Origin: Candidatus Poseidoniales archaeon
GTDB taxonomy: Archaea > Thermoplasmatota > Poseidoniia > Poseidoniales > Poseidoniaceae
Length of the DNA: 34,646 bases
Direction of reading: 5' to 3'
NCBI GenBank assembly: GCA_009887195.1
Contig: QXXX01000080.1
Coordinates: 409 to 35,054 of the forward strand
The stretch's first letter is position 1; each line of letters opens with the position of its first letter. The position numbers were made by a program, and so were the translations under genes. Shown piece after piece: positions 8,957-17,228 of the stretch. The notes beneath the pieces are model-generated. The model had not been told where the DNA came from, searched no databases, and worked only from the letters and a program-made list of their open reading frames with translations.

Positions 8957-9337
8957 ATGCACTTCTACATTCCCGGAGCAATAGCCGGAATTATTGTCTT
9001 CCAAGTATCGATAATCGCTCCGACAATGTTCAAAAAACTTAAGATTGAAGATTTCGGCACCGCCATACGCTCTATTTGGCCAAAATTCTTCGCACTAATC
9101 TGCTTTCTAGCACTCGCTAGTATTGCGGTCATGGTGTCAAGCGGTGACGGGAATAATGTTCATCTAGGAATTTCTGGATTTACTTTGTTGGCCTCAGGAA
9201 TCTGTTATGGGATAATCCCAGCAACCAACCGGGCAACCGACTCTGGAAATAGCAAGAAGTTTGACCTGCTGCACAAACTAAGTGTTTGGTTAACAGTAGC
9301 GATACTTCTTGCCAACATCGCATTTTTATTGGTTTGA
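8957..9337 (+). CDS. Four-helix membrane protein (DUF4149/TMEM205-like)
   Basis: A 126-residue protein with four hydrophobic helices at about 4-24, 43-62, 68-90 and 105-125. Short polar loops include APTMFKKL after helix 1 and FDLLHKLSVWLT before helix 4. The layout and the P-x-x-F-x-x-L segment after the first helix resemble DUF4149/TMEM205 proteins, whose function is poorly known; the assignment is tentative. The start ATG is preceded by CTTATTTTTAAG centred ~27 bp upstream. The next gene begins 11 bp after its stop, so the two are probably co-transcribed. Confidence 0.7.
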   Translation: MHFYIPGAIAGIIVFQVSIIAPTMFKKLKIEDFGTAIRSIWPKFFALICFLALASIAVMVSSGDGNNVHLGISGFTLLASGICYGIIPATNRATDSGNSKKFDLLHKLSVWLTVAILLANIAFLLV

Positions 9338-9348
9338 GGCGATTAAGG

Positions 9349-9597
9349 ATGATTAAAAATAGGTCCCAGTTGTACTTATTGCTGGCCATTATTATGGTAA
9401 TGGCTGCTACAACAGTACAAGCCGAATCAACCAATGCAGAGGATAAGGATTCATTCAATATGGCCGGCTATATCTTTCTTGCAGTAGCCGGCTTTGGGTG
9501 GTTATTTTTCTTGACCCTACTTGGTTCTGCGATTTACTTGATAGCGAAAAAATCTCGACAATTATACCAACCAAAACACCCTGTAAGATGCAAATAA
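9349..9597 (+). CDS. Small one-pass membrane protein
   Basis: An 82-residue protein with a signal peptide (about 1-25, ending VQA-ES), a short acidic outer stretch, a membrane helix (about 39-63) and a basic cytoplasmic tail containing five Lys or Arg. I do not recognise a family. The frame is open further upstream, to 9286, but that would overlap the preceding gene by 52 bp and put a polar stretch before the signal peptide, so ATG 9349 is chosen. A GAGGCGAT just upstream may be a weak ribosome-binding site. It follows the four-helix gene by 11 bp. Confidence 0.6.
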   Translation: MIKNRSQLYLLLAIIMVMAATTVQAESTNAEDKDSFNMAGYIFLAVAGFGWLFFLTLLGSAIYLIAKKSRQLYQPKHPVRCK

Positions 9598-9651
9598 CTT
9601 GTTATTAGAATCTAATCAAGGTTCTTTAAACAACCAAAACTTGGTAGGCTC

Positions 9652-10293
9652 ATGAAGCACATATTGTGGGCGACAATACTGTTGTTGTTGACGCCGCTTG
9701 CTTCGGCAGAGACATACCGCATTTCTGGTAAGGCAACTTATGCTGATAACTCAGCAGTATCACTTGGTTACGTCTACGTAAATTGTGAACAAGGCGCTTT
9801 TGAGTGCTACCAATACCGCGGCACTGAGGCAATGACAAATGCCTATGGTGAATTCACCATGGTAATTGATGCAGACTCAGAAGAAGATGGAATCGATATA
9901 CTCTTGACTCTTAAAGGTGAAAACTTCACCCACACTATTGACTTAAGCAAACATCAAAACTCTCCTGAAGGTAAAGTCTATCAAAATTTAAAGTTACAAC
10001 AAAACCCAACTGCTTCAGGAGTGATGATGGGCTTTGGATGTTTCATTGTCCTATTTGTTGTAGCATTTGTCTCAATATTGTTGCGAACCGGTAGTCGACT
10101 TTCAACTAAGCGAGGTAGACTTGAATTCATGGGATACCGGCAAGCAAAGCAACTCGAATGTCCCAAGTGTAAGGAAATGGTCTTCCAACATGAACTTGTC
10201 AAACATTTGATTGTCGACCACGATTTAGATCCATTAGATGCTGGAGAAATTACCGGCATGGTCATGCGACGAACTTGGTCTGAAGAGGAATAA
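9652..10293 (+). CDS. One-pass protein: outer beta domain, inner C2H2-like zinc finger
   Basis: A 213-residue protein with three parts. After a signal peptide (1-19, ending ASA-ET) comes an outer domain (about 20-115) with the look of a carboxypeptidase-regulatory-like or Ig-type beta sandwich: YRISGKATYADNSAVSLGYV, two Cys, then TNAYGEFTM. A membrane helix spans about 122-143. The cytoplasmic part holds LECPKCKEMVFQHELVKHL followed by IVDH, a C-X2-C-X11-H-X4-H(-X4-H) finger near 168-190, and ends acidic. An outer sensing or adhesive domain joined to an inner zinc finger suggests a transmembrane adaptor, but that is inference. TTTAAAC ~25 bp upstream supports a leaderless start. No close named family is known to me. 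Confidence 0.75.
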   Translation: MKHILWATILLLLTPLASAETYRISGKATYADNSAVSLGYVYVNCEQGAFECYQYRGTEAMTNAYGEFTMVIDADSEEDGIDILLTLKGENFTHTIDLSKHQNSPEGKVYQNLKLQQNPTASGVMMGFGCFIVLFVVAFVSILLRTGSRLSTKRGRLEFMGYRQAKQLECPKCKEMVFQHELVKHLIVDHDLDPLDAGEITGMVMRRTWSEEE

Positions 10294-10331
10294 ACGAGGA
10301 ATTCATCAACCTCCAACTATTCCACCGATCT

Positions 10332-11168
10332 ATGCGCATTAGTCACATCACACCGGATGGCAATGAAGCCTACGTTCATGAAGTACCTCAATTTGGTTTA
10401 GGAGTATTCCTAATGTCAGATGATGGGGAATGTAAAGACTCTATTCTAAAGGCTCTAGAAGCAGGCTATACCCATATTGACACAGCACGAGCTTACAATA
10501 ACGAGCATGAGGTTGGAAAAGCGGTTAGAGAATCAAATGTTGCGCGTGAATCACTATTCATCACAACAAAACTTCGCAGAGGCCATGCAACCGGTTACCA
10601 AGATACCATCGAGCACTGCCAGAAGTCACTGGAATTACTTAATATGGACTATATCGACCTATATCTGGTTCATGCGCCACCAGAAAATCCAGACCATCGC
10701 GCACCAGTGTGGCAAGCAATGGAATACTGCCTTGAACAAGGCTGGGTCAAAGCAATTGGCGTATCTAATTACGGGCCTAGTCACTTATCGGCCATGAAAG
10801 GTTATGCAAAATATATGCCCAGTGTAAATCAAGTAGAATTCAACCCATGGCTGCAGCGCCCTCATCTAAAACAAGCTACTGAGGATGCAGGTGCCAAAGT
10901 AATGGCCTATTCTCCACTTGCTAGAGGGCACAAAGTTGACGACCCACAACTTGGCATGATTGCTGAGAAACTCGGATGTACTCCGGCCCAAGTTGCGATA
11001 AAATTCTGTTATGATGAAGGTTGCATCACTATTCCAAAGTCAAGTAATCCAGCGCGTATTGTGGAAAATATTCAATCCTTAGATGTAGACATTTCTAGTC
11101 AATACGAGGCAATAAAATCGCTAGAATGCAACTATGTTTCTGGCTGGGACCCAACTACTGAACCCTGA
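10332..11168 (+). CDS. Aldo/keto reductase
   Basis: A 278-residue cytoplasmic NAD(P)H-dependent reductase of carbonyl compounds. The AKR catalytic tetrad is intact: D50 (YTHIDTARAY), Y55, K80 (FITTKLRRG) and H114 (YLVHAPPE). Other hallmarks are GVSNYGPSHL (143-152), VNQVEFNPW (165-173), AYSPLARG (192-199) and the nucleotide-binding IPKSSNPARIVEN (234-246), whose K and R usually contact the NADPH phosphate. Length is normal for short AKRs (270-300). The substrate cannot be told; the best match by eye is the 2,5-diketo-gluconate reductase/prostaglandin-synthase-like group. It starts 38 bp after the zinc-finger membrane protein, and its stop codon lies inside a hairpin. Confidence 0.93.
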   Translation: MRISHITPDGNEAYVHEVPQFGLGVFLMSDDGECKDSILKALEAGYTHIDTARAYNNEHEVGKAVRESNVARESLFITTKLRRGHATGYQDTIEHCQKSLELLNMDYIDLYLVHAPPENPDHRAPVWQAMEYCLEQGWVKAIGVSNYGPSHLSAMKGYAKYMPSVNQVEFNPWLQRPHLKQATEDAGAKVMAYSPLARGHKVDDPQLGMIAEKLGCTPAQVAIKFCYDEGCITIPKSSNPARIVENIQSLDVDISSQYEAIKSLECNYVSGWDPTTEP

Positions 11169-11186
11169 TTAAACCGTCTTAATCAG
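11165..11186 (+). repeat. Perfect 8-bp inverted repeat at the aldo/keto reductase stop
   Basis: CTGATTAA (11165-11172) and TTAATCAG (11179-11186) are exact inverted copies around a six-base loop, ACCGTC. The left arm contains the TGA stop of the aldo/keto reductase. No T-tract follows, so a classic terminator is not supported; it could be a 3'-end RNA hairpin or a protein-binding site. Confidence 0.5.
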
Positions 11187-11232
11187 ATATGTAGGGCAAA
11201 GCCACAAAAGATAAGCGGGTTAGGATTAACCA

Positions 11233-12123
11233 ATGTCTGATAATTTTTGGGATACTAAACTTTCTGAGGATGCATCAATCGGTAAGGACGATAATAATCC
11301 AAAGAAATTAGATATCTCGAAACCCAAAGTGAAGATCAATGTCAAGTTAAATGACTTCCCAGTAGGTTATTGGGATAGTGATAACGATGCTATGCACATT
11401 GTTCAATGGTATAATGATAATCGAATGGCAGTTGAGGAGAAGAGCCTGGATTTTTTCAAACAGAATACTGGAATTAAACTTGTGACCTCTAAAGCAGAGG
11501 CGCAGAAAATACTTGATTTAGCGATTCAAACTATGCAAGAAGAGGGCGTAACAGTCTGGCGTCCACCAAATTATGAGTATGAAGATGAGACAAATAATAC
11601 TATTCAACTCAATAATATTGAAACAGTAGGTGGCCTAATAGGTGGTTGGTTTTTTGCGGGAATTTGGTTTACTATCTCCTTTTTGATTTTATTTCTTGTT
11701 GGAGGACCTGCAATAGCAGACCTGGGGACTGCTGATTGGAATGCCACTGATGGAGTAATTACTTCTAGTGAAGTACACACCTCCACTGACGGTGAAGGAG
11801 GTACAACATACTGTTTGTGGGTCAATTATGAATATACTTACAATGGGAAAACTTACGATGGTGACGTAGTTAGTTTTAGCAAAGATAATTCATGTGATTC
11901 ATGGTCAGGAAATGCGGATGATGACTACCCAGAAGGCAAGGAAATCACAGTATATGTCAATCCAGACAATCCGTATGAAGCCGTACTTGAGCCAGGACTT
12001 TCTGGCGTAGATTTCGGAGTATGCTGCGTTTTACCCTTCCCTCTCATCGGGATTCTGCTGGTTGTTATGATGCTAAAAAATACCTTTGGAGTAGTATCTT
12101 CAAAGTTTAATAAAAACCGATGA
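11233..12123 (+). CDS. DUF3592-like two-helix membrane protein with MSxNFWDxK N-terminus
   Basis: A 296-residue protein. The N-terminus MSDNFWDTK begins a ~130-residue soluble region. Two membrane helices (about 132-157 and 263-285) flank a domain that reads as DUF3592: DWNATDGVITSSEVHT, then YEYTYNGKTYDGD, YPEGKEITVYVNPDNP and YEAVLEPG, with three Cys (about 194, 218 and beyond). DUF3592 domains sit between two helices in many bacterial and archaeal proteins of unknown role. The next gene on the strand starts with nearly the same nine residues, so the pair probably works together. The start has AAAGATAAG ~22 bp upstream. Family call by eye, moderately sure. Confidence 0.78.
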   Translation: MSDNFWDTKLSEDASIGKDDNNPKKLDISKPKVKINVKLNDFPVGYWDSDNDAMHIVQWYNDNRMAVEEKSLDFFKQNTGIKLVTSKAEAQKILDLAIQTMQEEGVTVWRPPNYEYEDETNNTIQLNNIETVGGLIGGWFFAGIWFTISFLILFLVGGPAIADLGTADWNATDGVITSSEVHTSTDGEGGTTYCLWVNYEYTYNGKTYDGDVVSFSKDNSCDSWSGNADDDYPEGKEITVYVNPDNPYEAVLEPGLSGVDFGVCCVLPFPLIGILLVVMMLKNTFGVVSSKFNKNR

Positions 12124-12223
12124 AAAGATTCTTAATTTTACACCCGAAAATCTGTAGATTATACTGTCAGTTTAACACACGGTCGGGAAAAACCCAAAGA
12201 ACCACAAGACGAGGGATAACAAC

Positions 12224-14038
12224 ATGTCAACTAATTTCTGGGATGCTAAAGTCGGCGATGAAGAAAACCCCCCGTCTACCCTTCCATCAGTCGAACAAGA
12301 CCGGCTTTCAGTAGAAAATAAAGCAACTAAACCTCATTCTGATGCAGTATTGTTTAGTAACCCACTGGTGATTGATGTAGACGGGAACAAAACAGAACTC
12401 CCCTTGGCACGATCTAATGAATTATCCGAGCAAGCTATTAATTTAATTTTTAAATCCAAAGAATACTGGATGATAGAACTGGCTTGCGAAGAGAGTTTTT
12501 TTCAGATGAATGTCCAGACATCTGAGATTGAACATTGGCTAGATGGCAACATAATTCACCAACAAAGAGGCGATATCGGGCAGGCAATGGATTACCTTGA
12601 GTCAATAATTTCCGAATCAATTCCTAGCGAAAATTCTACGCCAACCGACAATATTTGGTCGCAACCCACTGCAAATAATGAAATTTCTACATCGCAAAGA
12701 ATTGTGGAAATGAGGGCAATAGATATTCAACAATTAGAACAATCAGGGCCCAAAGAAACACATCACTTCCCGAACCTAGCGTCTATTATTGTTGGTGGAG
12801 TGGCACTCTTTTTTGCCTTAATTTCACTAATTAATGGGGCAATCTTTCCACTGCTAATCACCGGTTTCATCTCATTTATTGGATTGGCGATTGCTTTTTC
12901 TATACATGTAAAAATAGACCATTATCCAAACGATTCTACGTTTGTCTGGTATAGGGGACAATCTGTAGATTTCATTTATCAAAAACAAGCGGGCGATAAA
13001 TTACAACACTGGGAGGAAGTGAGTTATTCTACCGATTCAGAGGGTGATACAACTTCTACAACATACTACCATTTCAGAATGGTTGATGCTTCGGGCGGAG
13101 AATTATATTCAGCACAAGGTGCAGGCGGTGGTAGCTTTGGTCGCAACAATAGGGCGAAATTGACAAATTTGCTAGGTCTGCCAACAGGCAATGTGAGTAG
13201 AAGTGCAGGCAAAATACAGTATCAAGACCCCGGTTCACCGAACTTTAATGTTGAACCAGCAAAGAACTCATTTGGAGCTTTAAGCAGATTTGCCTTATTC
13301 CCAATCATCATTTTTTTGATGTTCGGTTTTGTTATTGTATCTGATATTTTTCTGGATGATGATTTTGGCACCTATGATTATGAAATGCCAAATCGATGGT
13401 GTGACGAAAGCGTAAATTATCCTGTTACAGTGCCAATTAACACTGTATCTGAAACAGCAATGCGTGGTTATGAGACCAATAGAGCAGATGGCACGTATTC
13501 TAATATGGATCTAGTAATCAATGGCGGCATATGCACATATCGTTATCAAACCGGAGAATCAACAGCATTTGAGTTTGAATATGAATTACAAGAGGTCTCA
13601 GACATTGATGGAATTAGCATGCTAGTTATGTTCCATCCAGGCGGCCAATATGTTGGCTATTCAGGTATTGAAGTCTATACTATGGCACATAACAGTACGC
13701 AATGGATACAACAAATCGATTCACTTTACATGTATGGTGATTATGAACGCTATGCTTCACATGAATATCCTCACAATGAGTTTTGGTTTGACGATTGGTT
13801 TAGACATGCTTTTGATAATACAGTAGAGAACGTTTCTCAAGTAAAAATCGTTACTGGTCATGCTGACCAAATGGGCGACCGGTCAGTTAGTTTTTCAGGG
13901 CTTAGAGTTGATGCAGCGGGTGATTATGATTATCCCGATTATCGAATTTGTAGTGGAGAATGGGACGGCTTGTTTGAAAATTCAACCAGCGACATGATCC
14001 CGTGGTCGAGGTCAGATGGCGAACCATATCATTGTTAA
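12224..14038 (+). CDS. Three-helix membrane protein sharing the MSxNFWDxK N-terminus
   Basis: A 604-residue protein. It opens MSTNFWDAK, matching the gene before it, followed by ~175 residues of soluble, acidic sequence. Two helices (about 184-203 and 206-227) form a hairpin. A middle domain (about 228-345) has WYRGQSVDFIYQK and WEEVSYSTDSEGDTTSTTYYHFRM, which recalls a DUF3592-like strand pattern, and a Gly-rich loop. A third helix (about 350-370) leads into a C-terminal domain (375-604) rich in Tyr, Asp and Asn with paired Cys, probably outside the cell. No catalytic motif is seen and I do not recognise the family. The 100-bp gap before it holds a TATA-like GATTATACT near 12157. Confidence 0.75.
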   Translation: MSTNFWDAKVGDEENPPSTLPSVEQDRLSVENKATKPHSDAVLFSNPLVIDVDGNKTELPLARSNELSEQAINLIFKSKEYWMIELACEESFFQMNVQTSEIEHWLDGNIIHQQRGDIGQAMDYLESIISESIPSENSTPTDNIWSQPTANNEISTSQRIVEMRAIDIQQLEQSGPKETHHFPNLASIIVGGVALFFALISLINGAIFPLLITGFISFIGLAIAFSIHVKIDHYPNDSTFVWYRGQSVDFIYQKQAGDKLQHWEEVSYSTDSEGDTTSTTYYHFRMVDASGGELYSAQGAGGGSFGRNNRAKLTNLLGLPTGNVSRSAGKIQYQDPGSPNFNVEPAKNSFGALSRFALFPIIIFLMFGFVIVSDIFLDDDFGTYDYEMPNRWCDESVNYPVTVPINTVSETAMRGYETNRADGTYSNMDLVINGGICTYRYQTGESTAFEFEYELQEVSDIDGISMLVMFHPGGQYVGYSGIEVYTMAHNSTQWIQQIDSLYMYGDYERYASHEYPHNEFWFDDWFRHAFDNTVENVSQVKIVTGHADQMGDRSVSFSGLRVDAAGDYDYPDYRICSGEWDGLFENSTSDMIPWSRSDGEPYHC

Positions 14039-14071
14039 ATGCTAATCAAAAGTAAAGTAATGAAAGTATAG

Positions 14072-14395
14072 TTATTGTTTTTCAGGCTCCCATTCCCATT
14101 TGTATATTTTTAGCGCTTCATCTTTGATGAGTAGTTGTAAGAATGATTCTTCGTCGTGGTAAAGAGACGTATGTTCTTGAAAGGACCTATATTGTACCCC
14201 TGCCATGTATTCTGTCGGGTTGCCATTTTCTTCTGGATTCCAGCTTCCTCTTGACATGTTTAGTACTACCTCTTTTGGTGTATTACCAAAACTTACATCC
14301 CCGTTCCATTCCCCACCATACCATCCAAATAGGACGATTTTGAAACCATCAAACAAGACATAATCTTCTTTACCGAGTTTATCCAAGCCGTCCAT
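14072..14395 (-). CDS. Small acidic Trp-rich hypothetical protein
   Basis: A 107-residue soluble protein, not recognised. It is acidic and rich in Trp, Tyr, Phe and Glu (WYGGEWNGD, WNPEENGNP, YKWEWEPEKQ at the end), with no signal peptide or membrane segment. Coding is supported by its ATG, by a TATA-like TTTTTAAATT centred ~25 bp upstream, and by its fit into the space between neighbours: 33 bp from the stop of the upstream convergent gene and 60 bp from the divergent cupin. It could be a small immunity-like or adaptor protein, but nothing here shows it. Confidence 0.6.
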   Translation of the reverse strand: MDGLDKLGKEDYVLFDGFKIVLFGWYGGEWNGDVSFGNTPKEVVLNMSRGSWNPEENGNPTEYMAGVQYRSFQEHTSLYHDEESFLQLLIKDEALKIYKWEWEPEKQ

Positions 14396-14455
14396 AATTC
14401 TACTTAATCAATCGAATTTAAAAATCTATTCAAAGTAAATCAGCCTAGCACTAGC
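14396..14455. promoter_or_regulatory. Divergent AT-rich promoter (hypothetical gene / cupin)
   Basis: This 60-bp gap carries TTTAAAAATC (14417-14426), which read on the minus strand is a TATA-like box at the right distance for the ATG at 14395. AAAGTAAATC (14431-14440) lies ~20 bp before the cupin ATG. Confidence 0.4.
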
Positions 14456-14815
14456 ATGGCCAAGATAAATTTCCAAGATAAATTTGCTAAATTCAGCGAG
14501 CACTGGACGCCGAAAGTAATTGCGGAAATGAATGATTATCAATTTAAATTAGCTAAGGTAAAAGGCGAATTTGTTTGGCACAATCATCGCGATACTGATG
14601 AAGTATTCATCGTTATCGAGGGCTGTTTGAAGATTGAATTTGCTGATAAAACCATTGAACTCAATGCTGGTGAAATGTATGTTGTGCCTAAAGGACTGCA
14701 GCACAAACCATACTCAGATGAGGAATGTAAGATTCTCCTAGTTGAGCCAAAAGGGGTAGTCAATACTGGTGAAGCAGAAGGTGAACTGACCGCATCTAAT
14801 GATGTCTGGATTTAA
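14456..14815 (+). CDS. Single-domain cupin, probable metal-binding
   Basis: A 119-residue protein made of one cupin barrel. Motif 1 is visible as HNHRDTDEVFIVIEG, giving ligands H42, H44 and E49; motif 2 is GEMYVVPKGLQHKP, giving H83. All four usual metal ligands are therefore present. Small cupins of this kind act as sugar- or metabolite-binding enzymes or detoxifiers; the substrate cannot be told. It starts divergently from the 107-residue gene and converges on rmuC: the two stop codons share bases in TTAA (14812-14815). Confidence 0.88.
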   Translation: MAKINFQDKFAKFSEHWTPKVIAEMNDYQFKLAKVKGEFVWHNHRDTDEVFIVIEGCLKIEFADKTIELNAGEMYVVPKGLQHKPYSDEECKILLVEPKGVVNTGEAEGELTASNDVWI

Positions 14816-16053
14816 TCATCTTTATTTGTCAAATGCTTGATGTTCTTAACCGCACTATCAACTTGCGGGATTTCCTCGACTTTGCGTTGAGCTCCCTCGG
14901 TTACTTTCAAAGATTCCAATTTCTTTCCAGACGGTATTATTCGAGCATCATATGAAGCAACCGCATCATTGTAGGCGCCTACTGCAGTATTGATGCCCCT
15001 CCCCATCTTGGCTAGATCAGCGCTGAATTTAGCAACTCGATCATAGAACTCTCGTGCTTGTGTATGAATTTCTTTAGCGTTGTCGGCCATAGACTGCTGT
15101 TGCCAGTAAAGGCTAACAGTTCTAAGTAGAGCAAGTAGAGTCACTGGCGTGACAATCAAAACGTGTTTGTTGAAGCCATATTCTTGCAGTGAAGGCTCAT
15201 ATTCAAAGGCGGCAGAGAGAATTGGTTCGGCAGGAATAAACATTACCGTAAAATCCGAACCGCCAATTAAACTCGGATAATTCCGGCTTGCTAAATCGTC
15301 AATATGCTTCTTGACATTTTTTGCATGTTCTTTCATTTTATCGGTTCGAGCATCAGGGTCTTCAATATCAAGACCGTCCCAATACGCAGCAAGAGGGACC
15401 TTTGAGTCAACAGGAACACTACCTCCGTCTGGAATCTTAGCAAGCAAATCTACTCGCGCACCACCTGCGCCGGATTTCAAAGTATATTCGATATCGAAAT
15501 CACAGTGTTCCAGCATTCCCGCAGCCTCAGCGATATTCTTCAAGGCAACTTGCCCCCAATCGCCGCGAGCCTTAACTGAGCCACGTAAAGCGGTAGACAG
15601 CTTGACGTTTGTATCGCGTAGATTGGTAGTCTGTTCTTGCAAACCCTTGACCATCGTGGAGATTTCTGAGTAAGCCCCTTCTCTAGTTTTTTCCATTTCA
15701 TTAGTAGCTAGTTCTAACTTCTCTAAGTGGTGTTTGATAGGCTCTACTAATGATTCAACTTCCTTTTTGCGAGCGTCATAATCTTTACTTGCTTCAGATT
15801 GATGTTTACCTAAGCGTTCTTCAGCAAGTTTAAGGAAATCTTCAGAGTTTTGTCTTGCCACCATAGATGCAATACTTTCCATTTCGGCTTTCATTGAATC
15901 CTTGCTTTGTTGGCTAGCAGCCGCTTGAGCCTCGGCTTTTGCTGATGCTTTGATGGCTTCTGTAGAATATTTATTCTTGGCAATCAAGAAACCAATACCA
16001 ATTCCTAGGGCGCACCCAATAATCAGTAGCCCGTATTCAGTAACACTCGCCAT
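14812..16053 (-). CDS. rmuC: RmuC family protein
   Basis: A 413-residue protein. An N-terminal membrane helix (about 5-24) is followed by a long coiled coil rich in Ala, Glu, Lys and Gln (25-165), then the RmuC domain: RGDWGQVALKNIAEAAGML near 165-182, VDLLAKIPDGGSVPVDSKVPL near 205-222, GGSDFTVMFIPAEPILSAA near 265-285 and VTPVTLLALLRTV near 305-315. RmuC proteins are linked to limiting DNA rearrangement between inverted repeats and have a PD-(D/E)XK-like nuclease fold; the VDSK segment fits the catalytic motif. Length is close to the bacterial family (about 450-480). It sits 60 bp downstream of the L15e gene on the same strand. No clear ribosome-binding site precedes the ATG. Confidence 0.92.
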   Translation of the reverse strand: MASVTEYGLLIIGCALGIGIGFLIAKNKYSTEAIKASAKAEAQAAASQQSKDSMKAEMESIASMVARQNSEDFLKLAEERLGKHQSEASKDYDARKKEVESLVEPIKHHLEKLELATNEMEKTREGAYSEISTMVKGLQEQTTNLRDTNVKLSTALRGSVKARGDWGQVALKNIAEAAGMLEHCDFDIEYTLKSGAGGARVDLLAKIPDGGSVPVDSKVPLAAYWDGLDIEDPDARTDKMKEHAKNVKKHIDDLASRNYPSLIGGSDFTVMFIPAEPILSAAFEYEPSLQEYGFNKHVLIVTPVTLLALLRTVSLYWQQQSMADNAKEIHTQAREFYDRVAKFSADLAKMGRGINTAVGAYNDAVASYDARIIPSGKKLESLKVTEGAQRKVEEIPQVDSAVKNIKHLTNKDD

Positions 16054-16113
16054 GACATGAACAAAGCGTCAACACTTCTTGAAGACTGGGGCGAATTAGG
16101 CTGAAGCGCCAAA

Positions 16114-16716
16114 TCACTTGCCACGGTTTTGGTTTGCTTTTAGAGAAGGACGTAGTTTCTCAGCGCCCTTACCCTTGTTGTGTAGACCACGACCACGCTT
16201 TCCAGCAGAGGTCTTACCACGGTAGACACGACCCTTGTGAGCCTTGTGACCGTTAGCGGAGCAGAATACCCCAAGTTGCTTATCACTGATGATAGCAGGA
16301 TGGTGAGTATCAATCATAATCACTTCGTAGTACTTGTGTTTTCCATCTTGGCCAACCCAGTATGAGTTGAGTACTTCCAGGTTAGGGAAGTGACGGGCAA
16401 CACGCTCTTCAGCGATTCTTTGAATATTCTTTGCCATGGTAATTTTGGAGATACCAGCCTTTGACGGCTTTCTCTTCATGTGAATCTTACCCTTTCTAAG
16501 TCCACCTCGGCGAACACGAGTTCTGATCATGACTACGCCTTGCTTGGCTTTGTAGCCCATTCTGCGAGCAGCATCAATACGAGTTGGGCGGTCAATTTTA
16601 CAGTTGACAGGCTCTCTACGCCATTGCGCCATGCGCTCCTGACGGAACATATGCGGCAAGGCATCCTTAGGGCGTCTCCAAGTTGCACGAACGTGTTGGT
16701 ATAGTCCTTGAGCCAT
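16114..16716 (-). CDS. rpl15e: 50S ribosomal protein L15e
   Basis: A 200-residue, highly basic large-subunit ribosomal protein found in archaea and eukaryotes but not bacteria, which is the firmest taxonomic marker here. The start MAQGLYQHVRATWRRP is the family's typical N-terminus. Conserved stretches such as RRGGLRKGKIHMKRKP, LEVLNSYWVGQDGKHKYYEV and the Gly/Lys/Arg-rich C-terminus (GKRGRGLHNKGKGAEKLRP) bind rRNA. The frame is open for 25 more codons upstream, but ATG 16716 is chosen because GGTGAT lies four bases before it. Gene order is rhodanese, L15e, rmuC on one strand. An extra TATA-like GATAAAGG at 16755-16762 could drive L15e on its own. Confidence 0.97.
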   Translation of the reverse strand: MAQGLYQHVRATWRRPKDALPHMFRQERMAQWRREPVNCKIDRPTRIDAARRMGYKAKQGVVMIRTRVRRGGLRKGKIHMKRKPSKAGISKITMAKNIQRIAEERVARHFPNLEVLNSYWVGQDGKHKYYEVIMIDTHHPAIISDKQLGVFCSANGHKAHKGRVYRGKTSAGKRGRGLHNKGKGAEKLRPSLKANQNRGK

Positions 16717-16809
16717 GTTATCACCGCTTCTCAGCAACATGCCGACAAAACTCCCCTTTATCAGTCTACCTTCGCGATACTGCGCGAACATTCTCCTTAG
16801 GGAAGTTGA

Positions 16810-17217
16810 TTATTTCGTTGTTTCAAGACCTTCAGCAAGGATACCTCGCCAGCCGCCCCACAGTGAAACAACATCGCTGTAACCCATATCTTGCAATGAT
16901 TTGGCGGCTATTGCACTGCGAAAGCCACCACCACAGTACAAAATTATCTTGTCAGATTCGGTAATGTCATGTTTTTCAATATCGCGCTCAATAACGCCTT
17001 TACCAATGTGTAGGGCGCCAAAATAATGCCCAGCAGCAAACTCGTGCTGTTCTCTAACATCAATCACCATCGCTCCCTTTTGGACAAGTGCGGTTAACTC
17101 TGCTGCACTACATTCGGTAATCTCACTGCGTGCCGCTTCAACAATTGCCAAAAAACGCGGGCTGTGCTGTTTCGCCATGGTTTTGCCATAGTGGACAGGC
17201 TCATGAGGGTAATCCAT
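16810..17217 (-). CDS. Rhodanese-like sulfurtransferase
   Basis: A 135-residue single-domain rhodanese, probably cytoplasmic. The active-site loop is CGGGFR (C95 to R100), the CX4R form with catalytic cysteine, preceded by the strand KIILYC and followed by the helix SAIAAKSLQDMGY. CH2A-like VIDVREQHEFAAGHYFGALHI (51-71) and the final WGGW turn are present. Such proteins carry persulfide sulfur for tRNA thiolation, cyanide detoxification or redox chemistry. The start may be ATG 17217 or 17178. The first is preferred because CAGTTATC lies ~26 bp upstream of it, inside the divergent methyltransferase gene only 11 bp away. It lies 93 bp upstream of the L15e gene on the same strand. Confidence 0.9.
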   Translation of the reverse strand: MDYPHEPVHYGKTMAKQHSPRFLAIVEAARSEITECSAAELTALVQKGAMVIDVREQHEFAAGHYFGALHIGKGVIERDIEKHDITESDKIILYCGGGFRSAIAAKSLQDMGYSDVVSLWGGWRGILAEGLETTK

Positions 17218-17228
17218 GACACAGGTTC

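Noticed and set aside
12120-12314. Plus-strand open frame of 64 codons between the two NFWD genes
   Set aside because: Overlaps the start of the 604-residue gene in another frame; product is basic and low-quality, with no start signal.
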